Shown here piece by piece: positions 1 to 5,351 of a stretch of 6,173 nt of DNA. This DNA is from Thermoplasmata archaeon (GTDB taxonomy: Archaea; Thermoplasmatota; Thermoplasmata; Thermoplasmatales; Aciduliprofundaceae). A model generated the notes under the pieces. It was not told the origin of the DNA and did not search any database. It saw only the letters and a program-made list of their open reading frames with translations. Made by a program: the position numbers and the translations under genes. Location: assembly GCA_021163705.1 (NCBI GenBank), contig JAGGTO010000043.1:1-6173 (forward strand). The letters run 5' to 3'. Position 1 is the stretch's first letter, and the number at the start of each line of letters is the position of its first letter.

Positions 1-1758
1 AATCCATATGTGATCGAGAATTATGAGATAGATGCCCAGGGTGGTGGAGCAGCGATTTACATAGGCAATGTGAGCAAGAGAATAGTAATAAGGAACTGCA
101 CTGTTTACAACGCGACAAGCGTTAGTGCATATGGGCATGCTGCTGGCGTGGAGATTTACCACACATCTTATGCTTTCGTCTACAATCTCACAGCATACGA
201 TAACATGCAGTATGGAGTGTTTGTAAGCAAATCCAATCATGTGCGTGTGGAGAATTCGCTGTTTTATGGGGTGAATATCCAGGGATACACAGCTGGAATC
301 TGCTATGTCAACTCCTATTACGGCGTGGTGGCTAACAACATTGTGAAGGACAGCACCCACGGGATATGGATGTATTTCTCCTATCATGCAAAGCTCTACA
401 ACAATACTCTTACAGGTACATCCATAGAGGTGAATGGCGGGTATCATGCGGATGATTACGATATACCTGAGAACAACACGATTAATGATAAGCCGGTGAT
501 TTATGTTACAGGATTCAGAAACAATGCCACACTCAATGCAGAGAATGCTGGCGAAGTCATTCTCGGAATTGCCTCATATCTTACTGTCACCGAGCTGAAT
601 GTGGATGATGTGGGCTGTGCACTGCTCATTTTAGGGTCAAAAAACATAACTGTGCATAATGTTACCATTAAGAACTCAACGGCATCAAGCATTTACCTCC
701 ATCTATCAAAGAATATAAGAATCGAAGATACGCTGATAGACAACGTATCTCTAAGGGCGCTTCACATGGAATTCAGCCATGGAATCTCCGTGCATAATCT
801 TACCGTTCTAAGAAGTAGGGCAATACAGAGTGTTTACGGGTATTCCGTCACTGATTTCACCATTTCCTCCTCAGAAATATCCGGCGGACAAGATGGAATA
901 TATTTGAAATTCCACGACTCGGAAAATCTCACCATGGAAAATCTTTTCGTGCATGATTTCACCCGGTACGGAATCTGGGTGGATGCAGCCACAACTTCGC
1001 ATTACATCGAGAATGTTTGGGTGAGTAACAGCAGGGTAATAAATAACGGTTACGATGCCATAAGGCTGTGGGGCGTTAAGCATGGTAATGTGTCAGGTAA
1101 CACTGTTGAGGGTACTGGCTCCAACGGTATCAATCTTGGTTCCTTCGGAGAAGATATTAGAGTGTATGGAAATAAGATTGAAGGCATGCGCACGGGAGTG
1201 AAGCTTGGCAGTGTTTTCTACTGTACTGTGAAAGGCAATGAAATTTACAATTCATCAAACTACGGCATCTCACTGATTAATGCAAGGAACAACAGAATTG
1301 AGAGCAACACCATAAACAGGACGCTCATTTATGGGATTTACCTGGGTGCCAGTTCGAGAGATAACATAATAATCGGGAATTATATAGGGAATTCCACAAA
1401 GTATGGCCTTTATATCTATTCTGGAGTCACTGGAAACCTGATATATGGGAATCTCTTCTATTTCAACCACGGCTCAAGTGATACATATGATTCTTTGCAT
1501 ATTCAGGCATATGATGGAGGGAGTAATGAGTGGAATAATACATCCATGGGCAATTACTGGCACGATTGGGCAGTGAACAATGATACGAATGATCAGAATG
1601 GAGATGGTATTGTGGACTGGCCATATTTGATTGATGGATCATCAGGTTCCATGGATCATTACCCTCTCAAAGATTCGGGAGTGTATATTCCCGAGATTTC
1701 GACGATTTGGCTATTGATGGTTCTTCTTGCGGTCATTGTGCTGTGGAAAAGATCCTAA
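1..1758 (+). CDS. Parallel beta-helix (NosD-like) surface protein with C-terminal sorting-type tail, 5' partial
   Basis: The reading frame is open from base 1 (N-P-Y-V-I-E-N...), so the start and any signal peptide lie outside the window; the GTG at base 10 is not the real start. The visible 585 residues are imperfect repeats of about 22-24 residues of the form hydrophobic-x-N-x-I/V-x-x-S/N-x-x-G-I, typical of right-handed parallel beta-helices. The clearest NosD-like rungs are at residues 370-500. About 20 N-x-S/T sequons are spread along it. Near the end, D528-D539 (DTNDQNGDGIVD) resembles a calcium-binding loop, in a G-N-Y-W...D-G-D-G-I-V-D...Y-P-L ending common in archaeal beta-helix proteins. 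The C-terminus is tripartite: P564-E565, a hydrophobic span of about 15 residues, then K-R-S, like PEF-CTERM archaeosortase substrates or a simple membrane anchor. It is probably exported and surface-bound. Whether it is structural, adhesive or a carbohydrate-active enzyme cannot be told; I see no catalytic motif. Confidence 0.9.
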   Translation, partial: NPYVIENYEIDAQGGGAAIYIGNVSKRIVIRNCTVYNATSVSAYGHAAGVEIYHTSYAFVYNLTAYDNMQYGVFVSKSNHVRVENSLFYGVNIQGYTAGICYVNSYYGVVANNIVKDSTHGIWMYFSYHAKLYNNTLTGTSIEVNGGYHADDYDIPENNTINDKPVIYVTGFRNNATLNAENAGEVILGIASYLTVTELNVDDVGCALLILGSKNITVHNVTIKNSTASSIYLHLSKNIRIEDTLIDNVSLRALHMEFSHGISVHNLTVLRSRAIQSVYGYSVTDFTISSSEISGGQDGIYLKFHDSENLTMENLFVHDFTRYGIWVDAATTSHYIENVWVSNSRVINNGYDAIRLWGVKHGNVSGNTVEGTGSNGINLGSFGEDIRVYGNKIEGMRTGVKLGSVFYCTVKGNEIYNSSNYGISLINARNNRIESNTINRTLIYGIYLGASSRDNIIIGNYIGNSTKYGLYIYSGVTGNLIYGNLFYFNHGSSDTYDSLHIQAYDGGSNEWNNTSMGNYWHDWAVNNDTNDQNGDGIVDWPYLIDGSSGSMDHYPLKDSGVYIPEISTIWLLMVLLAVIVLWKRS

Positions 1759-1773
1759 TTTTTTCTCTTTTTT
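1759..1773 (+). terminator. Poly-T archaeal terminator after the beta-helix gene
   Basis: Immediately after the TAA stop lies T6-C-T-C-T6 on the coding strand with no hairpin before it. Archaeal RNA polymerase terminates at such T-tracts. It lies just before the TATA box of the next gene, which suggests the two genes are separate transcription units. Confidence 0.6.
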
Positions 1774-1776
1774 AGG

Positions 1777-1793
1777 TTAATATTTTATATTTT
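1777..1793 (+). promoter_or_regulatory. TATA-box promoter for the leaderless GlmU-like gene
   Basis: The A/T-only stretch TTAATATTTTATATTTT has its core TTTTATAT at 1783-1790, centred about 26 bases before the ATG at 1812. That is the usual archaeal distance from TATA box to transcription start, so transcription should begin at or next to the ATG. The bases just before the ATG (catatctacatcc) contain no Shine-Dalgarno sequence, which fits a leaderless mRNA. Confidence 0.6.
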
Positions 1794-1811
1794 CTTTTCA
1801 TATCTACATCC

Positions 1812-3014
1812 ATGCGGGCATTCATCCTTGCGGCAGGTGAGGGCACGAGAATGTGGCCCTTGACGGATACAAGGCCAAAGCCCCTTATCCCCATAGCCAA
1901 CAAACCCATAATTGAGTACATCCTGGATTCTCTTGTGGCCTATGGAATCAAAAAAATCTCAATTTTAATTGGATATGAAGGAAGGAAGATAGCTGATAGA
2001 TATAAATATGAATATAAGGGAGCCACCATTGATTATCTTTATCAGGAGAAACGAAGGGGCACTGGAGATGCAGTCATGTACGCATCCAAATATGAGGATG
2101 ATAAATTTTTGATAATCAATGGAGATCTCTATTTTGAGCCTGATGCTATTGTCAAACTGTTGAAATTCGATAATGCAGTTCTGGGGATATATATGAAGGA
2201 TGCCTCACCCTACGGATTGCTAGTAGGCAATGAGCATCTGAAGGAAATAAAAGAGAAGGTTCCAAATTCCAGTGGTTGGGTTAATGGTGGAGTATACATC
2301 TTTGAGAGGAAAATTTTTGATTATGTCAAGAGGGTTAAACTTTCGCCCAGAGGTGAGATAGAGTTCACAGATGCAATCAATCTTATGGCTATGGAGCATG
2401 AGATAAAGATAGTGAAATATGATGGTATATGGCTGGATATAGGCTATCCATGGCATCTTTTAGATGCCAGTAAACTTCTCTTGGAGAGAATAAATTGCAG
2501 TGTGGAGGGAGATGTGGAGGAGAATGTAGTTCTTCGTGGCAAAGTATGCATTGGTGAGGGCACGAGAATAATGAGCGGTACATACATTGAGGGGCCTGTG
2601 CTCATAGGAAAGAACTGCAAGATTGGACCAAATGCATATATACGCCCATACACAGTGATAGGAGATAATGTTCATATAGGCAATTCATGCGAGATCAAGG
2701 CAAGCATAATTATGAACGGGAGCAAGGTGCCTCATTTTAACTATGTTGGAGATAGCATTATAGGCGAGAACTGCAATCTTGGGGCAGGAACAAAGATTGC
2801 AAATTTACGATTGGATGAAAGGAGCATAAAGGTAGCCGTGAATGGAAAAATTGTAGATACACATCGTCGCAAATTTGGAGCCGTGATGGGAGATAATGTG
2901 CATACTGGCATAAATGTGAGCATAGATGTGGGCACGATGATCGGGGCTTACACTTCAATAGCACCGGGAGTAAGAGTGAAGGGAATAGTGGCCACGGGAA
3001 GCAGGATATTCTAA
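1812..3014 (+). CDS. Bifunctional sugar-1-phosphate nucleotidylyltransferase / amino-sugar-1-phosphate acetyltransferase (archaeal GlmU-like)
   Basis: Predicted to make a nucleotide sugar such as UDP-GlcNAc in the cytoplasm: acetylation of glucosamine-1-phosphate (or galactosamine-1-phosphate), then UTP-dependent uridylylation. Residues 1-225 are a Rossmann-like nucleotidyltransferase domain: signature LAAGEGTRMWPLTDTRPKPL at 7-26, QEKRRGTGDA at 78-87, metal-binding NGD at 103-105, EIEFTD at 182-187 and WLDIGYPW at 207-214. Residues 235-400 form a left-handed beta-helix of hexapeptide repeats (IGEGTRI, IGKNCKIG, IGDNVHIG, IGENCNLG) and carry H308, Y311, N331 and K340, which match in position the acetyltransferase residues I recall for Sulfolobus ST0452. 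The length, 400 residues, is that of the archaeal enzymes (ST0452, 401) and shorter than bacterial GlmU (about 456). The ATG is supported by the TATA spacing and by the family N-terminus (MRAFILAAGEGTR). The stop overlaps the convergent GNAT gene by 4 bases. An alternative is a glucose-1-phosphate thymidylyltransferase-like enzyme; the intact acetyltransferase site argues for amino sugars. Confidence 0.9.
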   Translation: MRAFILAAGEGTRMWPLTDTRPKPLIPIANKPIIEYILDSLVAYGIKKISILIGYEGRKIADRYKYEYKGATIDYLYQEKRRGTGDAVMYASKYEDDKFLIINGDLYFEPDAIVKLLKFDNAVLGIYMKDASPYGLLVGNEHLKEIKEKVPNSSGWVNGGVYIFERKIFDYVKRVKLSPRGEIEFTDAINLMAMEHEIKIVKYDGIWLDIGYPWHLLDASKLLLERINCSVEGDVEENVVLRGKVCIGEGTRIMSGTYIEGPVLIGKNCKIGPNAYIRPYTVIGDNVHIGNSCEIKASIIMNGSKVPHFNYVGDSIIGENCNLGAGTKIANLRLDERSIKVAVNGKIVDTHRRKFGAVMGDNVHTGINVSIDVGTMIGAYTSIAPGVRVKGIVATGSRIF

Positions 3015-3625
3015 GGCGTCAACCTTTCTGCATTCACCCTCTTTAGATATTCTTCTGCATACTCACCAAGAATCTTGCGGATTATTTCCTCTCTTTTTTC
3101 CATATACTCTTCCTTAAGCATGTCGAAGCATATCCAGTCCCATTTTCTTCCGAATACATAGGCAGATTTTCTCTCTCTGCCGACCCTCTTAAATCCGCAG
3201 TCCTCGAGCACTCTATGCGCCCTTATGTTGTATTCCAGGCTCCATGCCTCGCATCGGTCAAGGTTAAGCATATAGAAGGATATTTCAAGAAGTGCGATGG
3301 TGATAATCTTTCCTATTCCTTTCCCCCAGTATTTTTTATCTAGATATGTTCCTATCTCCCCGCTCTTCACAGAAGCCCAGTTACTGAGTCTTATAACTGC
3401 AGTGCCTATTGCCTCATTACTTTCTTTCAACTCCACGATATAATGCAATCTGTTTTCCTTCTTTCTCTCTTCATTATAGTAATCTTCAAGGTTCTCATAG
3501 TTTCTCAGGTTGTGTGGCCTTCCCCTGGAGTAGAGCATTAAATCAAAATCATTTTCCCACTCATGCACTTTTTCCAGATCCTTTCTCTCCCATTCCCTTA
3601 GAATGATGGGACCTATCTCCAGCAT
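3011..3625 (-). CDS. GNAT-family N-acetyltransferase (RimJ/RimL-like)
   Basis: Predicted to transfer acetyl from acetyl-CoA to an amino group of a protein, antibiotic or amino sugar; the substrate is unknown. The 204-residue protein starts in the RimJ/RimL manner (IGPIILREWERKDLEKVHEW, residues 4-23). The acetyl-CoA loop is YLDKKYWGKGIGKI (94-107), with G-K-G-I-G at 101-105. Motif B is EYNIRAHRVLEDCGFKRVG (131-149), including the N-x-R-A-H-R-V-L-E-x-x-G-F pattern of this subgroup. Residues 170-204 form a charged helical extension beyond the usual fold. The ATG at 3625 is the first in-frame ATG after an upstream TGA and fits the family. Its Shine-Dalgarno-like sequence lies unusually far away (about 16 bases) and serves a closer out-of-frame ATG better. 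The TAG stop shares bases with the TAA of the GlmU-like gene. The two genes are convergent, so any shared role in amino-sugar acetylation is speculative. Confidence 0.88.
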   Translation of the reverse strand: MLEIGPIILREWERKDLEKVHEWENDFDLMLYSRGRPHNLRNYENLEDYYNEERKKENRLHYIVELKESNEAIGTAVIRLSNWASVKSGEIGTYLDKKYWGKGIGKIITIALLEISFYMLNLDRCEAWSLEYNIRAHRVLEDCGFKRVGRERKSAYVFGRKWDWICFDMLKEEYMEKREEIIRKILGEYAEEYLKRVNAERLTP

Positions 3626-3636
3626 AAATCAAGCAT
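3613..3636 (-). other. Possible 7-codon upstream ORF overlapping the GNAT start
   Basis: On the minus strand an ATG at 3636-3634 opens M-L-D-L-C-W-R and ends at TAG (3615-3613), 8 bases inside the GNAT gene in another frame. It sits 5 bases after AAGGAGGG (minus strand of 3642-3649), better spaced than the GNAT ATG itself. It could be a leader peptide coupled to GNAT translation, or a chance ATG. No function can be read from seven residues. Confidence 0.25.
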
Positions 3637-3641
3637 ATTTT

Positions 3642-3649
3642 CCCTCCTT
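3642..3649 (-). promoter_or_regulatory. Shine-Dalgarno-like sequence upstream of the GNAT gene
   Basis: AAGGAGGG on the minus strand matches the 3' end of 16S rRNA well. It is 16 bases from the GNAT ATG (3625), too far for ordinary use, but 5 bases from the out-of-frame ATG at 3636. A TATA-like element at 3669-3678 would start transcription close to this site. Confidence 0.45.
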
Positions 3650-3662
3650 CTTAATTTTTTCT

Positions 3663-4439
3663 ATGAAAAATATTAATACTGGGAGCCTATGCATCTCTGT
3701 GCCAAATCCTGCTTTAATAATACTTACAGGATTTCTTATTGGAATTCTTTCGGGTATGTTCGGATTTGGAGGTAGCTCAATAAGCACACCCCTGCTCAGA
3801 ATACTGTTTTTGATACCTCCATACTATGCCCTTGCCAGTCCTCTTCCAATGACCTTGCTCTCAGCCATACTTGCCTCGGCAAGATACCATCGGGAGAACC
3901 TAGTTGACTGGGAAATTGTTATAAAAATTCTTATACCCATGGTTCCCGGCTCAATAATTGGTGCCTATCTTACCAAGTATATAAGTGGAAAGAGTCTCAT
4001 GCTCTTTACAGCTATTTTTCTTCTCTATATCGCCCTCCGTTTCATCCTCTCCGAAAGGGAGAGACAGGAGGAAACAAAGAGAAAATGGCTTCTATACCTT
4101 CTGGGCTTTTTTGTCGGTTTTCTTTCAGGGCTTCTTGCCAATGGAGGTGGAATATTTATAGTTCCTCTCCTTTCTTTAATGGGGGTGAGATTGAAAAAAG
4201 CCATAGCCTCCTCTCTCGTTATCGTTATTCTTGGAGTTTTACCTTCAGTTATAGTGCATGCATATCTTGGCCATATTGACTGGCTCCTCACCCTATTTTT
4301 ATCCCTGGGTGCCATACCTGCTGCATACCTCGGGGCTCATATCACCCTGAGAATATCCCAGAAGAAGCTTCGTGTATTATACGGCAGCTTTCTTCTAATT
4401 TTCTCCCTCTACTTCGCCCTATTTGAACTTCTAGGGTGA
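3663..4439 (+). CDS. TauE/SafE-family membrane transporter (sulfite/organosulfonate exporter type)
   Basis: Polytopic membrane protein predicted to export a small anion such as sulfite, sulfonate or sulfoacetate; the substrate is not determined. It has about eight hydrophobic segments and the internal duplication of the family: GFLIGILSGMFGFGGSS (residues 23-39) and GFFVGFLSGLLANGGGI (148-164), each followed by a P-L-L helix start. Each half then has a V/L-x-x-A-x-A-S-S/P helix (PPYYALASPL; KKAIASSLV). A charged cytoplasmic loop (SERERQEETKRK, 130-141) divides the halves. The 258-residue length from ATG 3663 is normal. The frame is open back to ATG 3603, but that start would run into the GNAT gene. 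GTG 3699, giving P-N-P-A-L-I-I-L-T-G-F, is an equally good start by family N-terminus and TATA spacing. The end overlaps the PAP2 gene by 9 bases, and a T5 run lies at 4441-4445. The first glycine motif reads F-G-G-S-S where G-G-G is common. Confidence 0.85.
   Translation: MKNINTGSLCISVPNPALIILTGFLIGILSGMFGFGGSSISTPLLRILFLIPPYYALASPLPMTLLSAILASARYHRENLVDWEIVIKILIPMVPGSIIGAYLTKYISGKSLMLFTAIFLLYIALRFILSERERQEETKRKWLLYLLGFFVGFLSGLLANGGGIFIVPLLSLMGVRLKKAIASSLVIVILGVLPSVIVHAYLGHIDWLLTLFLSLGAIPAAYLGAHITLRISQKKLRVLYGSFLLIFSLYFALFELLG
3669..3678. promoter_or_regulatory. Candidate bidirectional TATA element between the GNAT and TauE-like genes
   Basis: AATATTAATA is TATA-like on both strands. On the minus strand it would start transcription near 3647, just before the Shine-Dalgarno-like sequence of the GNAT gene. 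On the plus strand it is centred about 26 bases before GTG 3699, a possible leaderless start of the TauE-like gene. A second candidate for the plus-strand gene, CATATTTT at 3634-3641, has the same spacing to ATG 3663. Sequence alone does not decide between them. Confidence 0.4.
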
Positions 4440-4985
4440 ATTTTTCTCCCCTTCAATAATCCTTGGAAATAGAGAAAATAGCTCCTGCCGGAATACAAAT
4501 AAAATGTATGAGAGAATAAGTGCAAGAATGAAGCTGCCTAGGATATCCAGAGGAAAATGCACCCCACAGTAAATCCTTGCAAATCCCACAAGTATGGAGA
4601 GGAGAAGGGAAGTTATACCTCTCTTATAATTCTTAAAAAAGAAAAATGGAATGGCAAAGGAAAACATAAGAGAGGCATGATCACTGGGAAATGAACTATC
4701 TGCACTGTGGGAAATTAGAGGGGTGGTGAGATTCATTGTAAATGGACGGGGATGATAGTAGAGCATCCCAATTCCTTTAGAGATTATAGTGGCTAAAATT
4801 ACGGATGCAAGTAGAAAAATTGCAAGCCTTCTTTCACCCCTGAGCCAAAAATATACAAGAGAGATTGGAACAATTAAGATTAAAAACTGAGCACAGAAAA
4901 TCATAAATAGATCAAGATACAGATTTTTTCCTGCAAGTCCATTTATAAGATTAAACACCTGAATATTCCATTGTGCCAGGGACAT
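4431..4985 (-). CDS. PAP2-superfamily polyprenyl-diphosphate phosphatase (BcrC-like)
   Basis: Integral membrane phosphatase predicted to hydrolyse a polyprenyl (in archaea, dolichyl-type) diphosphate to the monophosphate on the outer face, recycling the lipid carrier used in glycan transfer. The 184-residue protein has about five or six membrane segments. Its three phosphatase motifs are YYHPRPF (76-82), SSFPSDHAS (97-105, H103) and ARIYCGVHFPLD (136-147; R137, nucleophile H143, D147). The F-P-S-D-H-A and A-R-x-Y-x-G-V-H-x-P-L-D forms are those of BcrC/YbjG undecaprenyl-diphosphatases and not of lipid phosphate phosphatases (P-S-G-H). The lysine of the canonical K-x6-R-P motif is absent, as I recall for that subgroup; K70 lies further upstream. 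The ATG is supported by a TATA box about 27 bases upstream with no Shine-Dalgarno sequence. It is convergent with the TauE-like gene. A general phosphatidic-acid phosphatase is possible but less likely. Confidence 0.87.
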   Translation of the reverse strand: MSLAQWNIQVFNLINGLAGKNLYLDLFMIFCAQFLILIVPISLVYFWLRGERRLAIFLLASVILATIISKGIGMLYYHPRPFTMNLTTPLISHSADSSFPSDHASLMFSFAIPFFFFKNYKRGITSLLLSILVGFARIYCGVHFPLDILGSFILALILSYILFVFRQELFSLFPRIIEGEKNSP

Positions 4986-5007
4986 TTAATAGACCAACGA
5001 GTTACTG

Positions 5008-5024
5008 GATATTAATCTTTCGGG
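5008..5024 (-). promoter_or_regulatory. BRE/TATA promoter of the leaderless PAP2 gene
   Basis: On the minus strand CCCGAAAG (5024-5017) is followed at once by ATTAATAT (within 5016-5009). C-G-A-A-A is a usual archaeal TFB-recognition element. The TATA centre lies about 27 bases before the ATG at 4985, and the bases between it and the ATG contain no G/A-rich ribosome binding site, so a leaderless transcript is expected. Confidence 0.6.
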
Positions 5025-5029
5025 AAAGA

Positions 5030-5050
5030 GAAGCTAATTTCCTTAGCTTC
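5030..5050. repeat. Perfect 8-bp inverted repeat between the 73-aa gene and the PAP2 promoter
   Basis: GAAGCTAA (5030-5037) and TTAGCTTC (5043-5050) are exact reverse complements around a 5-base loop. On the minus strand the hairpin begins 11 bases after the stop of the 73-residue gene and is followed by a short pyrimidine run (TCTTTCCC), so it could stabilise or end that transcript. It also lies just before the CCCGAAAG element of the PAP2 promoter, so it could bind a regulator. There is no long T-tract. Confidence 0.55.
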
Positions 5051-5061
5051 CCCAACCCAAT

Positions 5062-5283
5062 TTAAGGCTTCTCTATTTCTTTAAACTCTCTATTGCTATC
5101 AACAAGAAAATATTTCTTATTCTCGTTGTCCCTTACAATGAAAGAGCTGTCCTTCTCTGTCCTTATATGCTCAAATCCATGTTTCTTTGCGATCTCCACA
5201 AGCTTATTCTTCTCGCTGGAGACATCCATTTTCTCCCTGGCTATCTCTTCAAGCATGTTACTGAGTCTATCCCTTGTTTCCAT
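5062..5283 (-). CDS. Hypothetical protein, 73 residues, highly charged
   Basis: I do not recognise a family. The 73-residue product is rich in E, K, D and R and has no membrane segment or signal peptide, so it is probably cytoplasmic. Residues 1-36 look like one or two amphipathic helices (RLSNMLEEIAREKMD, then KLVEIAKKHG). Residues 38-70 alternate as in a small beta-hairpin or sheet (HIRTEKDSSFIVRDNENKKY, then FLVDSNREFKEI). There are no cysteines, so no zinc site. The start is set at ATG 5283 because AGGAGGT lies 7 bases before it; the GTG three codons upstream overlaps that ribosome binding site and is unlikely. A TATA box, an inverted repeat and this strong site make it a convincing gene with its own control. 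It lies 56 bases after the epimerase gene on the same strand. A small nucleic-acid-binding or partner protein would fit the composition, but this is a guess. Confidence 0.75.
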   Translation of the reverse strand: METRDRLSNMLEEIAREKMDVSSEKNKLVEIAKKHGFEHIRTEKDSSFIVRDNENKKYFLVDSNREFKEIEKP

Positions 5284-5290
5284 ATTTTTC

Positions 5291-5297
5291 ACCTCCT
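5291..5297 (-). promoter_or_regulatory. Strong Shine-Dalgarno sequence of the 73-aa gene
   Basis: AGGAGGT on the minus strand lies 7 bases before ATG 5283 and decides that start over the GTG at 5292. The gene is clearly leadered, in contrast to the leaderless GlmU-like and PAP2 genes. Confidence 0.75.
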
Positions 5298-5301
5298 AGA
5301 T

Positions 5302-5321
5302 ATAGTAGGACTTACTACTAT
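5302..5321. promoter_or_regulatory. Candidate operator: perfect 7-bp inverted repeat at the promoter of the 73-aa gene
   Basis: ATAGTAG (5302-5308) and CTACTAT (5315-5321) are exact reverse complements separated by GACTTA. The repeat overlaps the downstream edge of the TATA box at 5319-5326 and fills the space to the expected transcription start near 5297. A dimeric repressor bound here would block initiation. The repeated T-A-G-T-A-G composition could also be chance in A/T-rich DNA. Confidence 0.5.
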
Positions 5322-5326
5322 TTAAA
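5319..5326 (-). promoter_or_regulatory. TATA box of the 73-aa gene
   Basis: TTTAAATA on the minus strand is centred about 26 bases before position 5297, so transcription would start close to the Shine-Dalgarno sequence and give a leader of only about 14 bases. Confidence 0.55.
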
Positions 5327-5334
5327 CCTATGCA

Positions 5335-5351
5335 AAAATTTAGAAAAAATA
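5335..5351 (-). terminator. Poly-T tract over the stop of the epimerase gene
   Basis: On the minus strand T6-C-T-A-A-A-T5 spans the last codons and stop of the epimerase gene. With the separate TATA box a few bases further on, this suggests the epimerase transcript ends here and the 73-residue gene is transcribed on its own. Confidence 0.45.

Noticed and set aside
10..12. GTG at base 10 as the real start of the beta-helix protein
   Set aside because: The frame is open to base 1 and the sequence starts in the middle of a beta-helix rung, with no signal peptide for a protein that must be exported.
300..1500. Repeated G-I/N-x-I patterns as a DNA-level tandem repeat
   Set aside because: The periodicity is in the protein (beta-helix rungs); the nucleotide sequence of successive units differs, so it is not a DNA repeat array or CRISPR.
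2389..2964. Several minus-strand frames inside the GlmU-like gene
   Set aside because: They are rich in Cys, His, Pro and Ser and overlap one another, as expected for antisense of hexapeptide-repeat codons.
3603..3662. Extended N-terminus of the TauE-like protein from ATG 3603
   Set aside because: It would overlap the start of the divergent GNAT gene by 23 bases and add 20 residues unlike the family; no promoter or ribosome site supports it.
4025..4315. 96-codon minus-strand frame inside the TauE-like gene
   Set aside because: Its predicted peptide is basic and proline-rich without any domain, it has no promoter or ribosome site, and the opposite frame encodes a clear membrane transporter.
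5284..5292. GTG 5292 as the start of the 73-aa gene
   Set aside because: It overlaps the Shine-Dalgarno sequence AGGAGGT, which is ideally placed for ATG 5283.
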